Origin: Dehalococcoidia bacterium CG2_30_46_19
Lineage (GTDB): Bacteria > Chloroflexota > Dehalococcoidia > GIF9 > AB-539-J10
Assembly: GCA_001872925.1 (NCBI GenBank)
Contig: MNYD01000093.1
Span: forward strand, 1-6,114
Reading direction: 5' to 3'
Length of the DNA: 6,114 bases
Below, piece after piece: positions 1-5,966 of the stretch. Made by a program: the position numbers and the translations under genes. The first letter of the stretch is position 1. Every line of letters begins with the position of its first letter. Under the pieces are notes generated by a model. The model did not search any database and was not told the DNA's origin. It saw nothing but the letters and a program-made list of their open reading frames with translations.

Positions 1-489
1 CGTCCCAAGCACTTGCCCCTCCCACTGCTTATCGGTGACATAAAACAGCTTGACATTCTGGCTAAGCCATTGTCTGAAATTGCCTTATTTTTAGCGAAGC
101 GCTTCTGGCCCGGTGGGTTAACCTTAGTTGTCCCTAAAGCAGCACGTTTGCCTGGTTATCTTGGCAATACCAGCATAGCGGTGCGTATTCCAGCCCATCC
201 TGTTTGCCTGGCACTTATTCAGGCAATCAATAATCCCCTGATTGGCACCAGCGCCAATATCAGTGGCCGGCCCAGCGCATTAACTGCTGGTGAGGTGAGA
301 CAACAACTAGGCAACGAGGTCGATCTTATTATCGATGGGGGTAGATGTCCCGACGGTGGCGAGTCAACTGTGGTTGATGTCACCGGCGGAGAAGTCGTGA
401 TTTTGCGTCAGGGCATTATCCCTGAAGATGAAATCAGCCGAGTGGCAGAGGAATATCGGAAGATAAAGGAACCATGCGGATTGCTTTAG
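1..489 (+). CDS. tsaC: L-threonylcarbamoyladenylate synthase (TsaC/Sua5/YrdC family), 5'-truncated
   Basis: This is the C-terminal 162 residues of a YrdC-domain protein; frame 1 is open from the first base, so the gene starts upstream. The family makes threonylcarbamoyl-AMP from threonine, bicarbonate and ATP, the first step of the t6A37 modification of ANN-decoding tRNAs in the cytoplasm. Seen here: an opening RPK with PLPLLIGD, matching the nucleotide-binding K-x-RP region; KRFWPGGLTLVVP; TSIAVRIPAHP; the signature GTSANISGRPS; and the late STVVDV and ILRQGII segments. About 50-60 N-terminal residues should be missing if it has the usual length of a little over 200. The C-terminus ends shortly after the YrdC core, so there is no Sua5-type extra domain, and 'tsaC' suits better than full-length Sua5. 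Its end overlaps rpiB by 16 bases, implying coupled translation; sua5 and rpiB are also near neighbours in Bacillus. The family call is firm; the symbol is conventional. Confidence 0.93.
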   Translation, partial: RPKHLPLPLLIGDIKQLDILAKPLSEIALFLAKRFWPGGLTLVVPKAARLPGYLGNTSIAVRIPAHPVCLALIQAINNPLIGTSANISGRPSALTAGEVRQQLGNEVDLIIDGGRCPDGGESTVVDVTGGEVVILRQGIIPEDEISRVAEEYRKIKEPCGLL

Positions 490-914
490 GCTGTGACCAT
501 CGTGGCTTCAAGCTGAAGCAGGCAGTTATGGAGTTTCTGCAGCAATCAGGCTATAGCTATCATGATTTTGGCAGTTATAGCACTGAATTAGTGGATTATC
601 CCGATTTTGCGCAAAAGGTGGGGAATGCAGTGGCATCGGGTGAATTTGACCGCGGCATCTTAATATGCGACACAGGAATAGGTATGTGTATCGCGGCTAA
701 CAAGATAAAGGGAATAAGGGCAGCGCTATGCCATGATACCTTCACCGCAAAGCGAGCTCGCTTACATAATGATGCCAATATCTTATGTTTAAGGGGTGAG
801 AATATTGAAGTTAACGAAGCCCGGGAAATCGTCAAAACTTATCTTTCAACTACATTTGAAGGCGGCAGGCATATCCCGAGATTAAATAAGATAAAAGTTT
901 TAGAAACAGGTTGA
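474..914 (+). CDS. rpiB: Ribose-5-phosphate isomerase B (RpiB/LacAB family)
   Basis: The 146-residue product is of normal RpiB length. It interconverts ribose 5-phosphate and ribulose 5-phosphate in the non-oxidative pentose phosphate pathway, in the cytosol. Visible family marks are the N-terminal IALGCDHRGF (substrate-binding D8, H9), YPDFA near residue 42, the catalytic cysteine C65 in LICDTGIGMCIAANK, and CHDTFTAKRARLHNDAN with H98 and N99, which in the family help open the sugar ring. A cysteine at 65 places it with the E. coli-type enzymes rather than the actinobacterial serine/glutamate type. The usual CGTG anion-hole sequence reads CDTG here (D66). The ATG at 474 lies inside the end of the tsaC gene and has AAGGA at 466-470 only 3 bases upstream, so translation may rely partly on coupling. 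LacA/LacB galactose-6-phosphate isomerase is the related alternative; no lac genes are nearby, so RpiB is preferred. Confidence 0.95.
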   Translation: MRIALGCDHRGFKLKQAVMEFLQQSGYSYHDFGSYSTELVDYPDFAQKVGNAVASGEFDRGILICDTGIGMCIAANKIKGIRAALCHDTFTAKRARLHNDANILCLRGENIEVNEAREIVKTYLSTTFEGGRHIPRLNKIKVLETG

Positions 915-939
915 CAAAGTTAGCCATAGCTGATATTTT
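911..939 (+). promoter_or_regulatory. Predicted sigma70-type promoter for the ilv operon
   Basis: TTGACA at 911-916 is a perfect -35 match. After exactly 17 bases comes TATTTT at 934-939 (4 of 6 matches to TATAAT), preceded by TG at 931-932, which makes an extended -10 element. The -35 box overlaps the rpiB stop codon at 912-914. Transcription would begin around 945-948, giving a leader of about 20 bases that holds little more than the ilvD ribosome binding site. That leaves no room for a T-box, leader peptide or attenuator between this start and ilvD. I see no clear operator palindrome. This is prediction only; read-through from tsaC-rpiB is also possible because no convincing terminator lies between rpiB and ilvD. 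Confidence 0.6.
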
Positions 940-955
940 CATTTTTTAACTTTTT

Positions 956-960
956 GAGGG
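956..960 (+). promoter_or_regulatory. ilvD ribosome binding site
   Basis: GAGGG lies 6 bases before the ATG at 967 and supports that start. The product then begins MRSDVIKKGIERAPHRALLRA, as expected for the IlvD N-terminus. Confidence 0.65.
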
Positions 961-966
961 ATAGTC

Positions 967-2634
967 ATGAGAAGCGATGTGATAAAGAAAGGTATTGAAA
1001 GAGCACCCCACAGGGCGTTACTGCGGGCTGTGGGCTGTTCATCGGTTGATTGGAGTAAGCCGTTTATCGGTGTTATCAATAGCTTCAATGATATTGTTCC
1101 GGGACATATTCATTTGCAATCCATTGCCAGTGCGGTAAAGGAAGGTGTTCGCGAGGGAGGTGGCGTGCCTTTCGAGGGCAATACTATCGCGGTGTGCGAT
1201 GGTATCGCCATGAACCATGAGGGAATGAAATACAGTCTGCCCAGCAGGGAAATCATCGCTGATTCTGTGGAGATTTTTGTTCAGGCGCATGCCTTCGATG
1301 GATTGGTATTTATTCCAAATTGCGACAAGGTGATACCGGGAATGCTTATGGCGGCGTTAAGGCTTAACCTGCCCGGCATTTTTATCAGTGGTGGTCCCAT
1401 GCTGGCGGGAAGACTTGTTAAGAATGGTCAGGAAAGAGCGGTGGACCTCAATTCCGTTTTCCTGGCGGTAGGTGAGGCAGTAAAGGGAAGTATCTCTGAG
1501 GAAGAGGTGGCAGAATTGGAGGAAGTTGCCTGTCCTGGATGTGGCAGCTGTTCCGGCATGTTCACCGCTAACACTATGAATTGCCTCACTGAAGCTCTGG
1601 GCATGGCTTTACCTGGTAATGGAACAATACCAGCGACACAGGCACGGCGGATTCAATTAGCTTATGAAGCCGGACGACAAGTTATGGAAGTCCTGGCCAG
1701 GAATATGCTGCCTCGAGATATCGTTACCCGGGATTCTATCTACAATGCCTTTGCTGTGGATATGGCTTTAGGGGGTAGCACTAATTCGGTGCTCCATCTA
1801 ACCGCAATAGCACATGAGGCAGGAATTTCTTTCCCTCTATCCTGGATAAACGAGATTAGCCAGAGTATTCCTTATATATGCAAGTTAAGTCCCGCAGGAG
1901 ATTATCACATTGAGGATTTAGACATGGCTGGTGGTATTCCAGCGCTGATGCAAGAATTGTCGAGCTTATTAAAACTGGAGGCAAACACTGTGCTGGGAAG
2001 ACCGCTGGGAGAGGTAATAGCAGGGCAGCGGGTTAAAAGCAGGGAGGTGATTCGCAGTTTGTCTAATCCCTATAGTGCTACTGGCGGAGTCAGCATGTTG
2101 TTCGGCAATTTAGCTCCTGATGGGGCAGTGGTGAAAAGGGCAGCGGTAGCCCCCGAAATGCTGGTTCACGAAGGTCCGGCAAGAGTTTTCGATAGTGAGG
2201 AAGAAGCAACAGCAGCGATAATGGCTTCAAAAATCAAAGTCGGGGATGTAGTGGTTATTCGATATGAAGGACCGAAAGGAGGTCCGGGGATGCGTGAGAT
2301 GTTGACTCCTACTTCACTTCTTAGCGGCATGGGCATGGATAAAGAGGTAGCTCTTATCACCGATGGACGTTTTTCTGGAGCCACGCGAGGTGCCGCTATT
2401 GGTCATGTCTCCCCTGAAGCGGCGGAGAGGGGACCTATAGCTGCGATAAGAGAGGGTGATATTATTAAAATAGATATTCCTAATAACATATTGGAGATAA
2501 AATTGAGTCAGGAGGAGATAAAGAAGCGCTTAGCTTCGTTGCCTTCGTTTGAACCGAAGATTAAGGCTGGCTATCTTAGTCGCTATGCTGATAAAGTTAC
2601 CTCAGCCAGCACAGGAGCGGTATTTGCTGATTAG
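967..2634 (+). CDS. ilvD: Dihydroxy-acid dehydratase
   Basis: The 555-residue product has the full normal length of the IlvD/Edd family. It dehydrates 2,3-dihydroxyisovalerate to 2-oxoisovalerate and the 3-methylvalerate homologue to 3-methyl-2-oxopentanoate, the last step common to valine and isoleucine. The conserved blocks appear in order: SLPSREIIA (90-98), NCDKVIPGM (C119 cluster ligand, D120 and K121 near the Mg site), CPGCGSCSGMFTAN (C189, C192, C195), GGSTN near 270, GPKGGPGMREM, and the C-terminal ITDGRFSGATRGAAIGHVSPEA block, whose S470 matches the catalytic base. Near residue 45 it reads VPGHIHL, as in the oxygen-labile E. coli enzyme, rather than the PCN of many [2Fe-2S] enzymes, so a [4Fe-4S] cluster is likely (inference). 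First gene of the operon; its stop is 9 bases before ilvB. The related Edd (6-phosphogluconate dehydratase) is unlikely given the sequence and context. Confidence 0.97.
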   Translation: MRSDVIKKGIERAPHRALLRAVGCSSVDWSKPFIGVINSFNDIVPGHIHLQSIASAVKEGVREGGGVPFEGNTIAVCDGIAMNHEGMKYSLPSREIIADSVEIFVQAHAFDGLVFIPNCDKVIPGMLMAALRLNLPGIFISGGPMLAGRLVKNGQERAVDLNSVFLAVGEAVKGSISEEEVAELEEVACPGCGSCSGMFTANTMNCLTEALGMALPGNGTIPATQARRIQLAYEAGRQVMEVLARNMLPRDIVTRDSIYNAFAVDMALGGSTNSVLHLTAIAHEAGISFPLSWINEISQSIPYICKLSPAGDYHIEDLDMAGGIPALMQELSSLLKLEANTVLGRPLGEVIAGQRVKSREVIRSLSNPYSATGGVSMLFGNLAPDGAVVKRAAVAPEMLVHEGPARVFDSEEEATAAIMASKIKVGDVVVIRYEGPKGGPGMREMLTPTSLLSGMGMDKEVALITDGRFSGATRGAAIGHVSPEAAERGPIAAIREGDIIKIDIPNNILEIKLSQEEIKKRLASLPSFEPKIKAGYLSRYADKVTSASTGAVFAD

Positions 2635-2637
2635 GAG
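2633..2637 (+). promoter_or_regulatory. ilvB ribosome binding site overlapping the ilvD stop
   Basis: AGGAG begins within the ilvD TAG stop codon (2632-2634) and sits 6 bases before the ATG at 2644. This fixes the ilvB start and suggests that terminating ribosomes feed ilvB. Confidence 0.7.
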
Positions 2638-2643
2638 TTTGTC

Positions 2644-4362
2644 ATGAAGAAAACCGGCGCGCAGATTTTATGTGAAAGCCTGATTAAGGAAGGAGTCGAG
2701 GTTATTTTCGGCATCCTTGGTGGCGCGATACTGCCAGTGTATGATGCCTTTACCCAATATCCCCAGCTTCGGCACATATTGGTTCGCCATGAACAGGGAG
2801 CAGTTCATGCCGCTGATGGCTATGCTCGAGCCACGCATAAAGTAGGTGCATGCATAGCTACTTCAGGTCCCGGAGCTGCTAATCTGGTAACCGGCATTGC
2901 TAATGCTTACATGGATTCCTCTCCCTTAATAGCTATAACCGGCCAGGTAGCCCGACCATTTATTGGCAAAGATGCCTTTCAGGAAACGGACATCACCGGC
3001 ATCACCCTTCCCATCACCAAGCATAATTATCTTGTTTACTCAGCTTCGGAACTGGCAATGGTGGTGAAGGAGGCTTTTTACATTGCTCGGACAGGCAGGC
3101 AGGGACCTGTTCTCATTGATATACCACGGGATGTTCAACAGGAGGAAGCGGAGTTTATTTATCCTGACAAAGTTGACTTACCGGGCTATAAGCCTGTTGT
3201 TCAAGGTCATCCAGCTCAAATCAGGAAGGCGGCAAAGCTTGTTAACGGTGCTGAGCGCCCGCTTATCATTGCTGGCAGGGGAATAATTATGTCTCAGGCT
3301 TATGCTGAGCTAAAGGAGCTGGCAGAGAAGGCACAAATACCCGTGGTTAACACGCTTCTTGGTATCAGTTCCTTTCCCCAGAACCACGTTCTTAGTTTTG
3401 ACATGCTCGGGATGCATGGAATGGCTTATGCCAATATGGCGGTACAGGCTGCTGACCTTATTATCGCTATTGGCATGAGGTTCGATGACCGGGCTACAGC
3501 AATCACGGATAAATTTGCTCCCGAAGCACGTATTATACACATCGATATTGACCCTGCGGAGATAGGCAAAAATGTCAGGGTAGATGTGCCTATCGTTGGA
3601 GATGTCAAAAATGTGCTTGGTGTGCTAAATAACGAAATCACTGTCAAAGAGCATGCAGAATGGCTCTCCACGCTAAATAAATGGCAGCGTGAGCATCCAT
3701 CGCTGCTAATCAGGGAAAGTAGTGAGCTTTTACCACAATACATTGTTCGTCAGATTTACGAGGCTACTCAGGGTGATGCTACGGTGGTAACTGGAGTGGG
3801 GCAGAACCAGATGTGGGCAGCACAATATTTTACCTTTATCAAGCCAAATAGCTTTATTTCGTCGGGCGGTCTGGGCACAATGGGATTTGAGCTTCCCGCT
3901 GCCATGGGGGTGAAGGTTGGGCGTCCTGATGAAATGGTGTGGTGTGTTGCTGGTGACGGTGGCTTTCAGATGACTATTCAGGAGTTAGCCACCATAGCGG
4001 TGGAGAATATTGCGGTGAAGATAGCCATAATTAATAATGGTTATCTTGGCATGGTAAGACAATGGCAAGAGTTATTTTATGGGCATCGCTATGTTGATAC
4101 ACGACTTTGGAATCCCGATTTCGTCAAGATTGCTGAGGCGTATGAAATCCCGGCTATAAAGGTAAGGCATAGAGATGAAGTAAGTCCGGCGATATGCAAA
4201 GCGATGGATTATGATGGTCCATTTCTTGTTGATTTTATAGTGGAGCCAGAGGAGAATGTCTATCCCATGGTGCCGCCGGGGAAGAGTCTATCTGAAATAA
4301 TAGAACTGCCCAAACCGAAAAGGGTGCCGAAGGCAAAACCAAAGATACTGGCAAGGAGTTGA
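2644..4362 (+). CDS. ilvB: Acetolactate synthase, large catalytic subunit
   Basis: The 572-residue, ThDP- and FAD-dependent enzyme joins two pyruvates to 2-acetolactate, or pyruvate and 2-oxobutyrate to 2-aceto-2-hydroxybutyrate. Three domains are visible. The N-terminal pyrimidine-binding domain (about 1-165) has the catalytic glutamate E50 in RHEQGAVHAADGYAR, then SGPGAANLVTGIANAY and DAFQETDITG. The central FAD-associated domain (about 190-325) contains GRGI and GMRFDDR. The C-terminal ThDP domain (about 370-550) has GDG at 437-439 and NN at 464-465, exactly 24 residues apart, followed by YLGMVRQWQELFYG. FDDR and the W474 motif favour an anabolic acetohydroxyacid synthase over catabolic AlsS, and the adjoining regulatory-subunit gene agrees. 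Residue 103, at the plant Pro197 herbicide position, is alanine, a natural variant also seen in E. coli IlvI. The protein ends in an unusual Lys/Pro-rich tail (about 556-572). Confidence 0.97.
   Translation: MKKTGAQILCESLIKEGVEVIFGILGGAILPVYDAFTQYPQLRHILVRHEQGAVHAADGYARATHKVGACIATSGPGAANLVTGIANAYMDSSPLIAITGQVARPFIGKDAFQETDITGITLPITKHNYLVYSASELAMVVKEAFYIARTGRQGPVLIDIPRDVQQEEAEFIYPDKVDLPGYKPVVQGHPAQIRKAAKLVNGAERPLIIAGRGIIMSQAYAELKELAEKAQIPVVNTLLGISSFPQNHVLSFDMLGMHGMAYANMAVQAADLIIAIGMRFDDRATAITDKFAPEARIIHIDIDPAEIGKNVRVDVPIVGDVKNVLGVLNNEITVKEHAEWLSTLNKWQREHPSLLIRESSELLPQYIVRQIYEATQGDATVVTGVGQNQMWAAQYFTFIKPNSFISSGGLGTMGFELPAAMGVKVGRPDEMVWCVAGDGGFQMTIQELATIAVENIAVKIAIINNGYLGMVRQWQELFYGHRYVDTRLWNPDFVKIAEAYEIPAIKVRHRDEVSPAICKAMDYDGPFLVDFIVEPEENVYPMVPPGKSLSEIIELPKPKRVPKAKPKILARS
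4353..4358 (+). promoter_or_regulatory. ilvN ribosome binding site that decides the start
   Basis: AAGGAG within the last codons of ilvB lies 6 bases before ATG 4365 but directly abuts the in-frame TTG at 4359. The spacing therefore selects ATG 4365 as the ilvN start. Confidence 0.8.
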
Positions 4363-4364
4363 GC

Positions 4365-4877
4365 ATGGAGACTAAGGAATACACGATATCCATGTTGGTG
4401 GAGGACAAAGCTGGCGTGCTCAATAGAGTGGCTAGTTTGTTTCGGCGACGGAATTTTAACATAAAAAGCCTCGCTGTGGGTGGTAGTGAACAGCCTAGTT
4501 TATCTCGCATGACTGTTGTGGTTGCTGCTGACCCGGCTCAAGTGGAGCAAGTCAGAAAGCAACTGGATAAATTAATTAATGTGGTCAAGGTATCCGATAT
4601 CACTGATGCGGACATAGTAGCCAGAGAGCTGGCATTAATCAAAGTTGCCGCTACTTCTTCGTCGAGAAGCGGAATTATACAAATTGTTGATATTTTCCGA
4701 GCTAATATAGTTGATGTTGCTGCGGATTCGGTTACAGTAGAGGTTACCGGTGACGAGGACAAGGTGAATTCCCTGCTTGAGCTTCTTCGTGGTTTTGGCA
4801 TAAAGGAGGTAGTCAGGACAGGAAGGGTAGCGTTAACTCGTGGAGGTGCATCTAGCAAAAAAAATCCTAAGCACTAA
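4365..4877 (+). CDS. ilvN: Acetolactate synthase, small regulatory subunit (IlvN/IlvH)
   Basis: From ATG 4365 the product is 170 residues, the length of the long IlvH-type subunit. It binds IlvB, raises its activity and normally confers valine feedback inhibition. An N-terminal ACT domain (about 5-80) shows YTISMLVEDKAGVLNRVASL, NFNIKSLAVG and LSRMTVVV. The C-terminal small-subunit domain (about 85-160) shows VARELALIKVAA, IVDIFRANIVDVAADSV and a closing VVRTGRVALTRG. By alignment from memory, G17 and N32 match E. coli IlvH G14 and N29 at the valine site, while E. coli N11 is D14 here. Regulation by valine is thus plausible but unproven. The ATG is 2 bases after the ilvB stop, as expected for tightly coupled subunits. 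The last few codons (after GGASS) are read from an A8 run and the first copy of a repeat, giving a basic KKNPKH tail that does not look like family sequence. The name IlvH would serve equally well. Confidence 0.95.
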   Translation: METKEYTISMLVEDKAGVLNRVASLFRRRNFNIKSLAVGGSEQPSLSRMTVVVAADPAQVEQVRKQLDKLINVVKVSDITDADIVARELALIKVAATSSSRSGIIQIVDIFRANIVDVAADSVTVEVTGDEDKVNSLLELLRGFGIKEVVRTGRVALTRGGASSKKNPKH

Positions 4878-4889
4878 ATCCTAAACCCT
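4862..4889 (+). repeat. 14-base tandem direct repeat at the ilvN end
   Basis: Two adjacent 14-base units, 4862-4875 and 4876-4889, share AAATCCTAA and agree at 12 of 14 positions. The first unit supplies the last ilvN codons and part of its stop, and the second is intergenic. Both contain TCCTAA, which is complementary to TTAGGA further downstream. Confidence 0.75.
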
Positions 4890-4910
4890 ACCACTGCTTT
4901 CGCAGGGGTT
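4884..4910 (+). other. Imperfect hairpin in the ilvN-ilvC spacer
   Basis: CTGC (4894-4897) and GCAG (4902-4905) pair around a TTTC loop. AACCC (4884-4888) and GGGTT (4906-4910) can extend this to 9 pairs with a 5-base bulge on the 5' side. The T-rich but interrupted sequence that follows (4913-4920) makes a strong intrinsic terminator unlikely. It could slow polymerase, attenuate weakly or act as an RNA-stability element; nothing in the sequence decides between these. Confidence 0.4.
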
Positions 4911-4954
4911 GAATTTGTTTAGAATTTAGAAATTTGAACTTAGGATTTCTGTTT

Positions 4955-4960
4955 AGGAGG
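4955..4960 (+). promoter_or_regulatory. ilvC ribosome binding site
   Basis: AGGAGG lies 3 bases before ATG 4964, a strong but closely spaced site. It selects ATG 4964 over the in-frame TTG at 4934, which would add ten residues read through the site itself. Its first four bases fall in the 8-bp inverted repeat with 4879-4886, so a hairpin could mask it. Confidence 0.75.
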
Positions 4961-4963
4961 ACT

Positions 4964-5956
4964 ATGGCTAAGATTTACTATGATAAGGACACTAACCTGG
5001 ATTTAATCAAAGGGAAGACGATTGGCATTATCGGCTATGGTAGCCAGGGGCATGCTCAGGCCCAAAATTTAAGGGATAGTGGCTGTCAGGTTATCGTTGC
5101 TGAAATGCAGGGAAGCGAGGGCTGGAAAGCGGCCAAAAGTGCTGGTTTTAAGATAGCTGGCGCTGCCGAGGTAGCCAGGGAAGCTGATATTCTGGTTATG
5201 CTTGCTCCTGATAATCTGCATCCGGTAATTTATCGCGAGTCAATCGAGAAAGAACTCTCCCGGGGCAAAACATTGATGTTCGCCCACGGCTTTAATATTC
5301 ATTACTCTCAAATTGTCCCCCCAAAAAGTATAGATGTAAGCATGATAGCTCCGAAATGCCCCGGGCATATGTTGCGGCAGCTCTATACTGAAGGCTCCGG
5401 AGCCCCGGCTCTGGTAGCTGTGCATCAGGATGCCTCAGGCAAAGCAAAGGATATTGCCTTAGCGTATGCCAAAGGAATTGGCTGTGCTCGAGCTGGAGTG
5501 CTGGAGACAACTTTCGCTGAGGAGACCGAAACTGACCTCTTTGGTGAACAAACTGTGCTCTGTGGTGGGGTTTCCTCCCTGGTCAAAGCGGGTTTTGAGA
5601 CATTGGTGGAAGCGGGCTATCAGCCAGAGATTGCCTACTTCGAGTGTTTCCATGAACTTAAGCTTATTGTTGACCTTATGTATCAGGGCGGTTTGAATTA
5701 TATGCGCTATTCGGTGAGCGATACTGCTGAGTATGGTGACTATACTCGTGGTCCAAGGGTTATAAATGAGATGGTCAAGGATGAAATGATACAAATCCTG
5801 GCCGAAATTCAGGATGGTAGCTTTGCCAGAGAATGGATACTGGAAAATCAGGCGGGTCGCCCCAGTTTTAATGCTTTGAAGAGGATAGAAGCTGAGCACC
5901 CAATTGAGATTGTGGGCAAAAAACTGAGGGATATGATGCCCTGGTTGAAGAAATGA
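4964..5956 (+). CDS. ilvC: Ketol-acid reductoisomerase, class I, predicted NADH-preferring
   Basis: From ATG 4964 the product is 330 residues, the short class I length. It isomerises and reduces 2-acetolactate to 2,3-dihydroxyisovalerate, and likewise the isoleucine precursor, using Mg2+ and a nicotinamide cofactor. The Rossmann domain (about 1-182) has GIIGYGSQGHAQAQNL (21-36) and the catalytic H108 in FAHGFNIHY. The all-helical domain has D191 and E195 in TDLFGEQTVLCGG and E227 and E231 in FECFHELKLIVDLMYQGG, the four metal ligands, plus S252 at the substrate site. The cofactor loop is unusual: after the second strand it reads VAEMQGSEGW (45-54), where NADPH enzymes usually have VGLRxGSxSW. 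The phosphate-binding Arg and last Ser are Met48 and Gly53, and an acidic E47 sits where Rossmann enzymes bind the ribose hydroxyls of NADH. MIAPKCPGH has Cys132 where Gly is common. The identity is certain; the cofactor preference is inference. Confidence 0.96.
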   Translation: MAKIYYDKDTNLDLIKGKTIGIIGYGSQGHAQAQNLRDSGCQVIVAEMQGSEGWKAAKSAGFKIAGAAEVAREADILVMLAPDNLHPVIYRESIEKELSRGKTLMFAHGFNIHYSQIVPPKSIDVSMIAPKCPGHMLRQLYTEGSGAPALVAVHQDASGKAKDIALAYAKGIGCARAGVLETTFAEETETDLFGEQTVLCGGVSSLVKAGFETLVEAGYQPEIAYFECFHELKLIVDLMYQGGLNYMRYSVSDTAEYGDYTRGPRVINEMVKDEMIQILAEIQDGSFAREWILENQAGRPSFNALKRIEAEHPIEIVGKKLRDMMPWLKK

Positions 5957-5959
5957 GGA
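5956..5959 (+). promoter_or_regulatory. leuA ribosome binding site overlapping the ilvC stop
   Basis: AGGA begins on the last base of the ilvC TGA stop (5954-5956) and is 7 bases before the TTG at 5967. It supports this TTG as the start. Confidence 0.6.
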
Positions 5960-5966
5960 ATAAATT

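Larger units (their letters stand above)
4862..4958. repeat. Interlaced inverted repeats between ilvN and ilvC
   Basis: 4862-4871 (AAATCCTAAG) is the exact reverse complement of 4939-4948 (CTTAGGATTT), 10 bp. The second direct repeat, 4876-4884, can pair with 4940-4948 instead (9 bp). In addition 4879-4886 (TCCTAAAC) is the exact reverse complement of 4951-4958 (GTTTAGGA, 8 bp), which includes most of the ilvC Shine-Dalgarno sequence. The pairings compete with or cross one another, so only some can form together. The stretch between is AT-rich, with GAATTT at 4911 and 4922 and GTTTA at 4917 and 4951, so it may be a degenerate intergenic repeat rather than a regulator. Confidence 0.65.

Noticed and set aside
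13..15. TTG at 13 as the start of the first gene
   Set aside because: The frame is open to base 1 and the conserved RPK sequence precedes it, so the gene is truncated by the window edge.
915..955. Intrinsic terminator after rpiB
   Set aside because: The only stem (TAGC/GCTG around 921-932) is about 4 bp including a G-U pair, too weak despite the T-rich sequence after it.
4359..4364. TTG at 4359 as the ilvN start, overlapping the ilvB stop
   Set aside because: AAGGAG directly abuts this codon, leaving no spacer; ATG 4365 has a 6-base spacer.
4857..4864. A8 run as a programmed frameshift or slippage site in ilvN
   Set aside because: Either shift reaches a stop within a few codons and only alters the non-conserved tail, so no functional product is suggested.
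4897..4925. Internal promoter before ilvC with TAGAAT (4920-4925) as -10
   Set aside because: The -10 is good, but no TTGACA-like -35 lies 16-18 bases upstream and such words are frequent in this AT-rich spacer.
4934..4963. TTG at 4934 as an earlier ilvC start, adding ten residues
   Set aside because: The extension MNLGFLFRRT is read through the AGGAGG ribosome binding site and repeat sequence, and known class I proteins begin near MAKIYYDKD.
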